Virus record (IMG/VR): IMGVR_UViG_3300022934_000210
Span: 1 to 22,673 of that record
Strand: one strand, 5' to 3'
Origin: a virus
DNA length: 22,673 bases
The notes below the pieces were generated by a model, which worked only from the letters and a program-made list of their open reading frames with translations, made no database searches and had not been told where the DNA came from. The translations under genes were made by a program, and so were the position numbers. Positions 1 through 5,974 of this stretch are shown here, one piece after another (within the stretch, counting starts at the first letter, position 1; the number at the start of each line of letters is the position of its first letter).

Positions 1-122
1 TCACCTATCTGTACGCCTACCCAATCGTCATCATTTCCAGCGTCTAGGTCAGGCAGTACCACTGTGTCGTACATACAGGTAAGGTAGCCACGTTCATAAT
101 CATTCAGTTGTAAGGTCTTCAT
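1..122 (-). CDS. Unknown small early-type protein, cut by window edge
   Basis: A reading frame starts with ATG at 122 on the minus strand and runs off the left edge without a stop, giving 40 residues (begins MKTLQLNDYERGYLTC). A GGGAAG Shine-Dalgarno-like stretch lies about 7 bases before the ATG. The start overlaps the end of the upstream 53-aa gene, the same tight overlapping style as the rest of this leftward cluster. The visible part is acidic, with a run of Asp near the edge (DAGNDDDW). I do not recognise a family. Real coding is supported by the overlap and ribosome binding site, not by homology. Confidence 0.55.
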   Translation of the reverse strand, partial: MKTLQLNDYERGYLTCMYDTVVLPDLDAGNDDDWVGVQIG

Positions 123-261
123 CGTTCGCTTCCCATTTCTTGATACGGAAAAATATAGGCAAGTTTCTTTGTTTAATCTCTCGCCCCGCTCTATCGTACT
201 CTGGCGTAATCTCAGGGATTTGTAAAGCCTGTTTCAATTCTTCAATCGTTGGTACGTTCAT
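100..261 (-). CDS. Unknown 53-aa protein
   Basis: This small minus-strand gene starts at ATG 261 and encodes 53 residues (MNVPTIEELKQALQIPEITP... ending EANDEDLTTE). A strong GAGGAAA Shine-Dalgarno sequence sits about 6 bases upstream. Its start overlaps the last codons of the 79-aa gene and its end overlaps the start of the next gene, so translation of the chain is probably coupled. The protein is charged and mostly predicted helical, with no membrane segment or known motif that I can see. Function is unknown. By position it belongs to the early leftward operon, where phages often keep small host-takeover proteins, but that role is inference. Confidence 0.6.
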   Translation of the reverse strand: MNVPTIEELKQALQIPEITPEYDRAGREIKQRNLPIFFRIKKWEANDEDLTTE

Positions 262-481
262 CGTCGGTTTCCTCAACTAACTGCGTTGACATTTTGTCCC
301 ATTCGCCACGCCGCATACGAAACTTTTTGTTTTGTACGGGTGTGCAAATACGAACCCATTTACGTCCGACAACAGCCCACACGAGCCGTGTGCCGGATAC
401 TGGTAGTCGCAAATCGTAGAAATCCACACGGTATAGTTTAGCCGTGTCCCACGTTGCCTCTTTTGGTCTAGCTATTTTCAT
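242..481 (-). CDS. Unknown 79-aa basic protein
   Basis: The frame stays open upstream to 628, but that part lies inside the 95-aa gene. The sensible start is ATG 481, just inside the end of that gene, giving 79 residues (MKIARPKEATWDTAKLYRVD...). The middle is rich in Arg, Lys, Val and Trp and looks like a small beta-rich fold (VWAVVGRKWVRICTPVQNKK). The C-terminus is acidic (EETDDERTND). No catalytic motif is visible and I do not recognise the family. Genes on both sides overlap it by about 14-20 bases, consistent with one leftward polycistronic message. Confidence 0.6.
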   Translation of the reverse strand: MKIARPKEATWDTAKLYRVDFYDLRLPVSGTRLVWAVVGRKWVRICTPVQNKKFRMRRGEWDKMSTQLVEETDDERTND

Positions 482-755
482 CTTTGCCCAAGTTAAATTC
501 AAAATGTAATTTATCTGCGGCATATTGCAGTTCTTGCATTTCAAATAGCGATACAGCTTTGATACCGCCCATGTCAACATCCAGAGCCGTGTCCAACACC
601 GTTTGCAACTTACTGTGTAAATCAGCAAGTGCTACACGCTGGTCAAAGTTTAGTTTGTTTATCCTATCCTGACGATTGACACGAGCCTTCATGCGTTCGT
701 TTTCCCAATAGGCTATGCGTTCATCAGTTGTCATGTTTTGTAGCTTCTTAGCCAT
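468..755 (-). CDS. Unknown 95-aa helical protein
   Basis: This is the first gene after the terminator-promoter pair at 789-856, read leftward from ATG 755, with a GAAGGGAA ribosome binding site a few bases upstream. The 95-residue product (MAKKLQNMTTDERIAYWENE...) is highly charged and probably all helical: a basic first half, then a region around residues 40-85 with regular Leu, Ala and Val spacing that could form a short coiled coil. It has no Cys, signal peptide or membrane segment. I do not recognise it. Its position as the promoter-proximal gene of an early sub-operon suggests early expression, which is inferred. Confidence 0.7.
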   Translation of the reverse strand: MAKKLQNMTTDERIAYWENERMKARVNRQDRINKLNFDQRVALADLHSKLQTVLDTALDVDMGGIKAVSLFEMQELQYAADKLHFEFNLGKDENS

Positions 756-788
756 CGTTCGTTCCCTTCATTGATTAACGATACATAA

Positions 789-817
789 CCAATATCGATA
801 ACTAAACAGGCTGTCAA
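789..817 (-). promoter_or_regulatory. Sigma70-like promoter for the 95-aa gene and downstream early genes
   Basis: On the minus strand a perfect -35 box TTGACA (817 to 812) is followed by a 17-base spacer and TATTGG (794 to 789) as a weak -10. The ATG it would serve is at 755. The spacer ends with TATCGA, almost the same as in the promoter-like sequence before the primase gene (1526-1554), which also has TTGACA, 17 bases and TATTCC. The repeated architecture makes a shared early promoter type plausible. The -10 match is only moderate. Confidence 0.5.
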
Positions 818-818
818 C

Positions 819-856
819 AAAAAAAAGAAACGGGGCCAGAAATTAATCCAGCCCCG
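819..856 (-). terminator. Rho-independent terminator after the first early genes
   Basis: Read on the minus strand, CGGGGCTGG (856 to 848) pairs with CTGGCCCCG (839 to 831) over 9 positions, including two G-U pairs, around an 8-base AT-rich loop. TTTC and eight further T follow (830 to 819). This is a textbook intrinsic terminator placed just after the stop of the 83-aa gene at 883. The -35 box of the next promoter begins one base beyond the T-run, so a stop and a restart sit back to back. Confidence 0.8.
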
Positions 857-882
857 CTCCCCAACCAACGAACGAAACAACC

Positions 883-1134
883 TCACGACACCTCGTAAGG
901 TATACCTAGTCTTAACACCGCCTGTTTGTTAGTGTCAAGCCACTTTTTGCATTCATATCGACTTTTTCCAACAAAAATCATAACGTGCCGCAAATAGTCT
1001 ACACAGTCTTTTGATTTGACAAGTTCACGGCTTGTCTCGCCCATACGGACGGACGATGCCGGAACAACCAACGCCCACTTGTAATCAGGACGTTCAACAA
1101 TTTCTATTTCAAGCTTCTTCGTCTTCAATGACAT
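883..1134 (-). CDS. Unknown 83-aa protein
   Basis: Two in-frame ATGs exist, at 1143 and 1134. The GAGGAAG Shine-Dalgarno sequence lies directly against the first but 9 bases before the second, so 1134 is chosen (MSLKTKKLEIEIVERPDYKW..., 83 residues). The protein alternates hydrophobic and charged residues in its first half (beta-like), followed by a helical, Cys-containing second half (CVDYLRHV, YECKKWLD). No recognised motif is present. Its start overlaps the end of the 71-aa gene, and its stop lies just before a strong intrinsic terminator, so it is the last gene of the 1448-883 transcription unit. Confidence 0.65.
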   Translation of the reverse strand: MSLKTKKLEIEIVERPDYKWALVVPASSVRMGETSRELVKSKDCVDYLRHVMIFVGKSRYECKKWLDTNKQAVLRLGIPYEVS

Positions 1135-1324
1135 CTGCACCATCTTCCTCTAACGCTTCAATGTAAATATCAATAGCTTCTCGTATCAAATCAGCTACCG
1201 CAACTTGTTCAATTGACTTTCTTTGCATCTGTTCAGCCGCTGATGCAAGCTTATCATACTGAACCTGTTTCAACATCAGGTTGTATGTTTTAGTGGGTTC
1301 AAGAATCTTGTTGGGTCTTGGCAT
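1109..1324 (-). CDS. Small putative ribbon-helix-helix DNA-binding protein
   Basis: This 71-residue protein (MPRPNKILEPTKTYNLMLKQ...) starts at ATG 1324 behind a good AAGGAAG ribosome binding site. A short basic N-terminal strand (KTYNLMLKQVQYDKL) is followed by two helices, the second being VADLIREAIDIYIEAL. This resembles the RHH/CopG layout: a strand that enters the major groove, then two helices. The C-terminus is strongly acidic (EEDGADVIEDEEA). Known RHH proteins of this size are dimeric transcription regulators, and its place next to the divergent control region would suit a regulator. The fold call is from pattern only. Confidence 0.5.
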   Translation of the reverse strand: MPRPNKILEPTKTYNLMLKQVQYDKLASAAEQMQRKSIEQVAVADLIREAIDIYIEALEEDGADVIEDEEA

Positions 1325-1448
1325 CCCGCACTTCCTTTTCAGATAGTTTATCCAATTTACTTTTCTTTTTACTTGGTATAACCTGCTTATTATATTGTTT
1401 ATCCCGTAGGGATTTAGCTATCGGGTTGATTTTATTATTAATTTTCAT
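1299..1448 (-). CDS. Small basic NPIAKSLR-type phage protein, 49 aa
   Basis: The frame from ATG 1448 to TGA at 1299 encodes 49 residues beginning MKINNKINPIAKSLRDKQYN, followed by a Lys-rich tail. From memory, small basic proteins with an N-terminal NPIAKxLR motif recur in many marine and enteric phages, usually next to early regulatory or replication genes. Their function is unknown. The C-terminal end overlaps the start of the 71-aa RHH-like gene by 26 bases. It is the first gene leftward of the divergent control region. The high Lys and Arg content suggests nucleic-acid binding, which is inferred. Confidence 0.7.
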   Translation of the reverse strand: MKINNKINPIAKSLRDKQYNKQVIPSKKKSKLDKLSEKEVRDAKTQQDS

Positions 1449-1473
1449 AATAGGTTATCCCCATAGGGTAGGT

Positions 1474-1501
1474 TAAATAAATAGGTAGCACGATGTGTCA
1501 A
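1474..1501 (-). promoter_or_regulatory. Possible leftward early promoter
   Basis: On the minus strand TTGACA (1501 to 1496) is followed by 16 bases and TATTTA (1479 to 1474), about 25 bases before the ATG at 1448. A second TTGACA (1511 to 1506) lies just upstream. The -35 box is perfect but the -10 is weak. The position, between divergent gene clusters and before the first leftward gene, supports a promoter. Confidence 0.4.
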
Positions 1502-1531
1502 GTCCTGTCAACATAAAAAATGCAGTTGACA
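1496..1531. repeat. Cluster of three TGTCAA/TTGACA boxes in the divergent control region
   Basis: TGTCAA occurs at 1496-1501 and 1506-1511, and its reverse complement TTGACA at 1526-1531. The second and third boxes form an inverted repeat separated by 14 AT-rich bases; the first two are direct repeats 10 bases apart, one helical turn. They may be overlapping -35 boxes of divergent promoters, an operator for a regulator such as the nearby RHH-like protein, or both. Confidence 0.5.
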
Positions 1532-1554
1532 AGGTTTGCTGTATCGATTATTCC
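1526..1554 (+). promoter_or_regulatory. Possible rightward promoter for the replication operon
   Basis: TTGACA (1526-1531), 17 bases, then TATTCC (1549-1554). The arrangement matches the minus-strand promoter at 789-817, including TATCGAT at the end of the spacer. Transcription would start near 1561, at the ATG chosen for the primase (1562), so the first message could be leaderless. If the primase instead starts at 1520, this element would lie inside the gene and would not be its promoter. Confidence 0.4.
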
Positions 1555-1561
1555 TTGTGAT

Positions 1562-2365
1562 ATGAAATCACCGAACTGGCTAAAAGGTTACATCGAATCG
1601 CTGGACATCCAGCCATTGGGACGCTATCGATCTGACTGTCCCGTGTGTGGCAAAACGAACACGTTCAGTGTAACAGATGATGGATTGCAACGCATGTGGT
1701 TTTGCTTTCATGCAGACTGCAATGTGTCTGGTCGTACTGGTATCACACTATCACGACAACATGCAAATACTGTGTTCAAACGGTCACAGGCAGATGTGCC
1801 TGTTCCCCGTACTAGAAACACTTACGAACTACCCCCAACATTTGTTAGTCTTTCTCGTAACTTAGACGCTGAACTTTATGTAAAACGTGTACACGCATAC
1901 GATGCGTACCTTGCTGGTCGTGCTGATATTCGCTACGATTTCAAGTCGAATCGTGTTGTGTATGTAGTCAAACACGAAGGTAAGGTAGTCGATGCGGCTG
2001 GTCGTTCACTAGATGGCAGAGGAGCCAAGTGGTATAGATATGGAAATAGTCGATATCCCTTTTTATGTGGTACAGGAGATACCTGTATTGTTGTGGAAGA
2101 TTGTGCTAGTGCTTGTGCTATTTCAAGTAGTGCGGCGGGAGTAGCCCTGCTTGGCACGAGCCTACTAGACGAACACGTTGAATTTTTATCTAACTACAAA
2201 CGTGTGTTCGTTGCACTAGACAAAGACGCAACTGACAAGGCTCTTGACATGGTAAAAATACTGTGTAGAAAAGTACCGACAAAATTAATGGTGTTGCACC
2301 GCGATTTGAAAAACCTAACGAACGAGGAAAGAGATGAGTTCATACGATCCTACATCGATAGATAG
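1562..2365 (+). CDS. DNA primase (zinc finger plus TOPRIM), separate from helicase
   Basis: This 267-residue protein resembles the primase half of T7 gp4. It would make short RNA primers at the phage replication fork. A zinc-binding site is visible near the N-terminus: C26-x2-C29 and C48-x4-C53. The TOPRIM metal-binding motifs follow: the Glu of IVVEDCASACA (E179) and the DxD of FVALDKDATDKA (D220, D222). T7 joins primase and helicase in one chain; here the helicase is the next gene, overlapping by 32 bases, so the two probably act as a complex. The start is uncertain: ATG 1520 would add 14 residues, but it lies upstream of the likely transcription start, and neither ATG has a clear ribosome binding site. 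Confidence 0.85.
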   Translation: MKSPNWLKGYIESLDIQPLGRYRSDCPVCGKTNTFSVTDDGLQRMWFCFHADCNVSGRTGITLSRQHANTVFKRSQADVPVPRTRNTYELPPTFVSLSRNLDAELYVKRVHAYDAYLAGRADIRYDFKSNRVVYVVKHEGKVVDAAGRSLDGRGAKWYRYGNSRYPFLCGTGDTCIVVEDCASACAISSSAAGVALLGTSLLDEHVEFLSNYKRVFVALDKDATDKALDMVKILCRKVPTKLMVLHRDLKNLTNEERDEFIRSYIDR

Positions 2366-3563
2366 GCAAATACTTGGTTTTTGTCTGAACAACGACTTCT
2401 TTAGTCGCGTAAAGAACATAGTAGACCGAACTATGTTTGAAAAAGAGATGCGTGACATTTTTGACACACTGACATATGCACACACTAAGTACGGCAATGA
2501 CCTGACAGTAAACGAACTGGCAAGCCTATTCAATGACCGTAACCCTGCTATGCCAGAAGCTACCCGCAACAAGGTGCATGAGACTATTGCAACCTTAGAT
2601 GTTGGTAACGCTGACAATGCTGACCTGCACCTAGACCTTGTGCATAATTTCTGGTTGCGTGATCGTGCGCGGCAGATAGGTGAGAAGGCCATTGAGATAT
2701 TTACAGGGGACAGTGAGGAGTTTGGTGAGTTACGCCGCTTGATTGAAACTGTAGAAGACGGACGCATCAGCGACAAGACTACATATACAAAAGTTGAAGA
2801 TGACCTTGATTCCTTGTTGGATAATGAGGCGGGTGATCCTGACTTCCCTTTTAGCTATGACCTGATCTCAGAGCATGTGGGTGGCCTAGATCGGGGTAAC
2901 TTAGGTATCTTGTTTGCCCGTCCAGAAGTTGGTAAGACAACGTTCTGCTGTTTCCTTGCGGCATCCTACATAAAGCAGGGTTTCAAGGTTGTGTATTGGG
3001 CTAACGAGGAACCCGCACCAAAGATTAAGTTGCGTATTATTCAGTCGTACTTTGGTTTAACACGGGCAGAAATGATCAGCGATAGACGTGCCTTATCTGC
3101 TAAGTACATTGATGAAATATCACCTTTGCTCACCATCATGGATTCAGTTGGCACATCAGTCGAGGAAGTCGATGAGTACGCCAAGCTGAACAAACCTGAT
3201 ATCATGTTCTGTGACCAGCTAGATAAGTTTCGTATTGCTGGCGAGTTCAATCGTGGAGATGAACGCCTCAAGGAAACCTATGTGGTTGCACGAGAAATAG
3301 CTAAAAGAAACAAGGCGTTAGTGTGGGCTGTTAGTCAGGCAAATTATGAGGCACACGACAGACAGTGGATTGACTATTCGATGTTGGACAACTCACGCAC
3401 GGGCAAGGCTGGTGAGGCTGACATAATCATAGGCATAGGTAAGACAGGATCTAGTGAGATAGAAAATACCGTTCGTCACATCTGCATATCCAAGAACAAA
3501 CTCAACGGGTGGCACGGTATGATCAACGGACAAATTGACATTGATCGTGGGATATACTACTGA
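2334..3563 (+). CDS. Replicative DNA helicase, DnaB/gp4-like RecA fold
   Basis: A 409-residue hexameric-type helicase that would unwind DNA ahead of the polymerase. The N-terminal 150 residues resemble the DnaB N-terminal helical domain (DRQILGFCLNNDFF). The RecA-like core has Walker A FARPEVGKTTF (about 194-204, matching the DnaB ARPxxGKT form), the catalytic Glu region YWANEE (221-226), Walker B IMFCDQLD (290-297) and the H3 motif WAVSQAN with Q335. ATG 2334 follows GAGGAAAGAG, a strong ribosome binding site within the end of the primase gene, so the two are translationally coupled. The stop overlaps the HNH gene start (TGATG). Family assignment is secure; closeness to DnaB versus T7 gp4 is less so. 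Confidence 0.9.
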   Translation: MSSYDPTSIDRQILGFCLNNDFFSRVKNIVDRTMFEKEMRDIFDTLTYAHTKYGNDLTVNELASLFNDRNPAMPEATRNKVHETIATLDVGNADNADLHLDLVHNFWLRDRARQIGEKAIEIFTGDSEEFGELRRLIETVEDGRISDKTTYTKVEDDLDSLLDNEAGDPDFPFSYDLISEHVGGLDRGNLGILFARPEVGKTTFCCFLAASYIKQGFKVVYWANEEPAPKIKLRIIQSYFGLTRAEMISDRRALSAKYIDEISPLLTIMDSVGTSVEEVDEYAKLNKPDIMFCDQLDKFRIAGEFNRGDERLKETYVVAREIAKRNKALVWAVSQANYEAHDRQWIDYSMLDNSRTGKAGEADIIIGIGKTGSSEIENTVRHICISKNKLNGWHGMINGQIDIDRGIYY

Positions 3564-3874
3564 TGGTGTTCAATGCAGAGAGTAAGAAGCGGTGGATGCG
3601 GCGCAGAAAGGCACGGCGAAAACACTGGTTAAACAAATATAAACTAGCTAAGTCTTGTGAATTATGCGGATATAATAAAAGCCCTTATGCCTTACACTTT
3701 GATCACTTAAATTCAAGCACAAAGGTAAAAGCTGTATCTCGTATGATAATGGGGTCATTGAAAACCTTGATGCTTGAACTTCGTAAGTGCCGTGTGCTAT
3801 GTGCTAACTGTCACTTCGTTGTATCTGCTGAAGAAGAACTTAGAAAGGCCGGACATGAACGTATTGACTTTTGA
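3563..3874 (+). CDS. HNH endonuclease, free-standing, 103 aa
   Basis: A small basic protein with the zinc-HNH layout: C32-x2-C35, the catalytic D47-H48 in HFDHLNS, and the C-terminal LCANCH with C80, N82, C83 and H84. The first 30 residues are very rich in Arg and Lys, which suits DNA binding. It lies between helicase and DNA polymerase, overlapping the first by one base and the second by 20. Such HNH proteins in phages can be homing endonucleases that spread next to polymerase genes, or can aid packaging or host DNA degradation. The sequence does not decide between these. Codon use looks like its neighbours apart from a slightly A-rich middle. Confidence 0.85.
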   Translation: MVFNAESKKRWMRRRKARRKHWLNKYKLAKSCELCGYNKSPYALHFDHLNSSTKVKAVSRMIMGSLKTLMLELRKCRVLCANCHFVVSAEEELRKAGHERIDF

Positions 3875-4439
3875 TGTGGAAACAACACACATACACAAGG
3901 ATAATGGTGGCACCACTGCCCTGCCGTACTTCGGTAACAGGCTCGTGTCTATTGGGTACAAACGTTTGTCATTACCCTACATACACTACCACTGCTACTA
4001 TCATGCAGACAGAGAAGCCCACGACTTTGCACCAGAATTATTTCAAGAGGCACTTGACGAAGCTGACATGGTTGTGGGACAAAACATCAAGTTCGATTTA
4101 TCATGGATACGGGAATGTGGGTTCGTTTACGATGGCGAGATATTTGATACGATGGTGGCGGAATACGTTCTTGCCAAAGCCCAGCGTTGGCCTCTTGGAC
4201 TTGCTTCTCTTGCAGAAAAGTATGACGTTACCCGCAAGGAGAAGGACCTTGTCGAGCCGTATCTTAAAGATGGTAAGACGTTCTACGATATACCGTGGGA
4301 GATAGTAGAAGAGTACGGTAAAGCTGACGTACTAGCTACAGAAGAAATAGCATTGAAACAGCTTGAAGCCTTTGGCACTACCTTTGAGGAACTATATAAT
4401 GCAACGAACTTTACTACCAACCTTGAGACTGTCGCTTGA
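3855..4439 (+). CDS. DNA polymerase family A, 3'-5' exonuclease part (split gene)
   Basis: A 194-residue proofreading domain. All three exonuclease motifs are visible: ExoI FDVETT (D7, E9), ExoII VGQNIKFDL (N77, D81) and ExoIII EEYGKADVL (Y154, D158). ATG 3855 has AGAAAGG upstream and lies within the end of the HNH gene. In relatives such as T7 gp5 and HMO-2011, this domain is joined to the polymerase. Here the frame ends at TGA 4437-4439 while the rest continues in the +1 frame. Sequence similarity to a full-length enzyme seems to end near N185; the last nine residues would be out of frame. The part may work as a separate subunit, be joined by +1 frameshifting, or be broken by a mutation or sequencing error. 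Confidence 0.85.
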   Translation: MNVLTFDVETTHIHKDNGGTTALPYFGNRLVSIGYKRLSLPYIHYHCYYHADREAHDFAPELFQEALDEADMVVGQNIKFDLSWIRECGFVYDGEIFDTMVAEYVLAKAQRWPLGLASLAEKYDVTRKEKDLVEPYLKDGKTFYDIPWEIVEEYGKADVLATEEIALKQLEAFGTTFEELYNATNFTTNLETVA

Positions 4440-5940
4440 GATGACAGACGTTCTGGCTCGTATGGAGCGGAACGGATTGAAGATAAACTTAGACACACTA
4501 GAAGAAATACGGCAAGAGTATCAGCGTGAAATGGACGAACTAGAGGTTCGCCTAGAACGCCTTGCACGGGACGCTATGGGGGATACCCCTGTCAACTTAT
4601 CTAGCCCCGATGACAGGAGCGTGTTGCTCTATTCACGGCGTGTTAAAGACAAGAAGACATGGTCACGCATATTTAACTTAGGTCACGAAATGCGCGGCAA
4701 CACGATGAAACCCAAGCAACGAACTCGTATGAAGCGTGGTGAGTTTAAATCTGCAGTTAAGAACATGACTGACGTTGTGTACAAGACACGAGGCTCACAG
4801 TGTGATGGGTGCAGGGGTGAAGGACGTGTACGCCCCCTGAGAAAAGATGGCACACAAGGTAAGGCCGTTCGTATATGTAAGCGGTGTAATGGTGCAGGTG
4901 TCTTGTACATACCTACAGGAAAGGTTGCCGGATTTAAGATCATACCACGTGACCCAATGGATACAGCGGCGGCTGGGTTTAGGACTGACAAGGTTACGCT
5001 TGACAATATTTCAAGCAATTTATCGGGGGATGCAAAGGAGTTCGTTACAGCGTACGTTCGTTACAATGCGTTACGAACTTACCTGTCCACATTTGTAGAA
5101 GGAATGAAGAACAATGTTGATGCGAATGGTTTCATCCATCCAGAATTCATGCAGTGTATTACGGCGACGGGTCGTCTTTCGTCTAGGAATCCTAACTTTC
5201 AGAATATGCCGCGTGGAAATACCTTCGCTATACGGAAGGTTGTCGAGAGCCGCTTCACGGGTGGCTTTATACTTGAAGGGGATTACTCGCAACTAGAATT
5301 CAGGGTGGCTGGCTTTCTTGCAAAGGACGGTCAAGCGTACATTGATGTAAAGGATGGTACAGATGTTCACAGCTATACTGCAAGCATTATCGGATGCACA
5401 CGTCAAGAAGCAAAGGCACACACGTTCAAGCCTCTCTATGGCGGCGTTACTGGAACAGATGATCAGCAACGTTACTACCGTGCGTTCAAAGAAAAGTACG
5501 AGGGTGTCACAGAGTGGCACAAGGAACTACAGAAAGAAGCCGTACGCAAGAAAGTTATAACTTTACCAAGTGGTAGGCAATATGCTTTCCCAACAGCTAA
5601 GTGGACTGAGTGGGGAACTGCAACGAACCGTACGGCTATCTGTAACTATCCAGTGCAGGGGTTTGCAACAGCCGACTTGTTGCCAGCCGCTCTGGTTCGC
5701 CTAGATAAAATGATGCGTACAAGAAATTTAAATTCTGTAATCTGCAACACTGTGCACGATTCGATTGTGCTTGATGTACACCCAGATGAAAAAGAGGCTT
5801 GCATCAATCTGTTAGCCTATGCTATGCGTAGTTTACCCGAAGAGACGATGAACAGGTACGGTGTCGAATATGACATGCCTGTAGGAATCGAACTAAAAAT
5901 AGGCAAAAATTGGCTTGACTCAGAAGAAATAGATGTGTAA
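4399..5940 (+). CDS. DNA polymerase family A, polymerase part with DnaJ-like zinc module
   Basis: A 513-residue chain if started at ATG 4399, which has GAGGA 8 bases upstream (the only in-frame start further up is a TTG at 4363). It contains motif A GDYSQLEFRV (D295), the O-helix R335-x3-K339-x3-F343-x3-Y347 (RQEAKAHTFKPLYGG) and motif C VHDSIVLDV (H453, D454). At residues 135-166 there is an inserted zinc module with two CxxCxGxG units (CDGCRGEG, CKRCNGAG), half of a DnaJ cysteine-rich region. This insertion is the known mark of HMO-2011-type polymerases. The residue equal to E. coli Pol I 762 is Phe. Overlap with the exonuclease part is 41 bases in another frame; joined by one skipped base they give 694 residues. 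Confidence 0.9.
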   Translation: MQRTLLPTLRLSLEMTDVLARMERNGLKINLDTLEEIRQEYQREMDELEVRLERLARDAMGDTPVNLSSPDDRSVLLYSRRVKDKKTWSRIFNLGHEMRGNTMKPKQRTRMKRGEFKSAVKNMTDVVYKTRGSQCDGCRGEGRVRPLRKDGTQGKAVRICKRCNGAGVLYIPTGKVAGFKIIPRDPMDTAAAGFRTDKVTLDNISSNLSGDAKEFVTAYVRYNALRTYLSTFVEGMKNNVDANGFIHPEFMQCITATGRLSSRNPNFQNMPRGNTFAIRKVVESRFTGGFILEGDYSQLEFRVAGFLAKDGQAYIDVKDGTDVHSYTASIIGCTRQEAKAHTFKPLYGGVTGTDDQQRYYRAFKEKYEGVTEWHKELQKEAVRKKVITLPSGRQYAFPTAKWTEWGTATNRTAICNYPVQGFATADLLPAALVRLDKMMRTRNLNSVICNTVHDSIVLDVHPDEKEACINLLAYAMRSLPEETMNRYGVEYDMPVGIELKIGKNWLDSEEIDV

Positions 5941-5974
5941 TATCTATCTACAACCCTTAATACAGGAGAATGAT

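Noticed and set aside
482-628. Longer start (628) for the 79-aa early gene
   Set aside because: The extra part lies entirely within the 95-aa gene in another frame and is Cys/Trp-rich, unlike a real N-terminus; ATG 481 fits the overlap pattern.
2315-2776. 153-codon open frame on the minus strand opposite the helicase gene
   Set aside because: It lies wholly antisense to a helicase with clear motifs, is rich in Ser and Arg as expected of a shadow frame, and has no ribosome binding site that stands out.
2916-2943. Walker A beginning with Ala in place of Gly in the helicase
   Set aside because: ARPxxGKT is the usual form in the DnaB family, so it is not a defect.
5933-5974. Earlier ATG for the putative ssDNA-binding protein
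   Set aside because: It overlaps the polymerase stop and lacks a ribosome binding site, while AGGAGA sits directly before ATG 5975.
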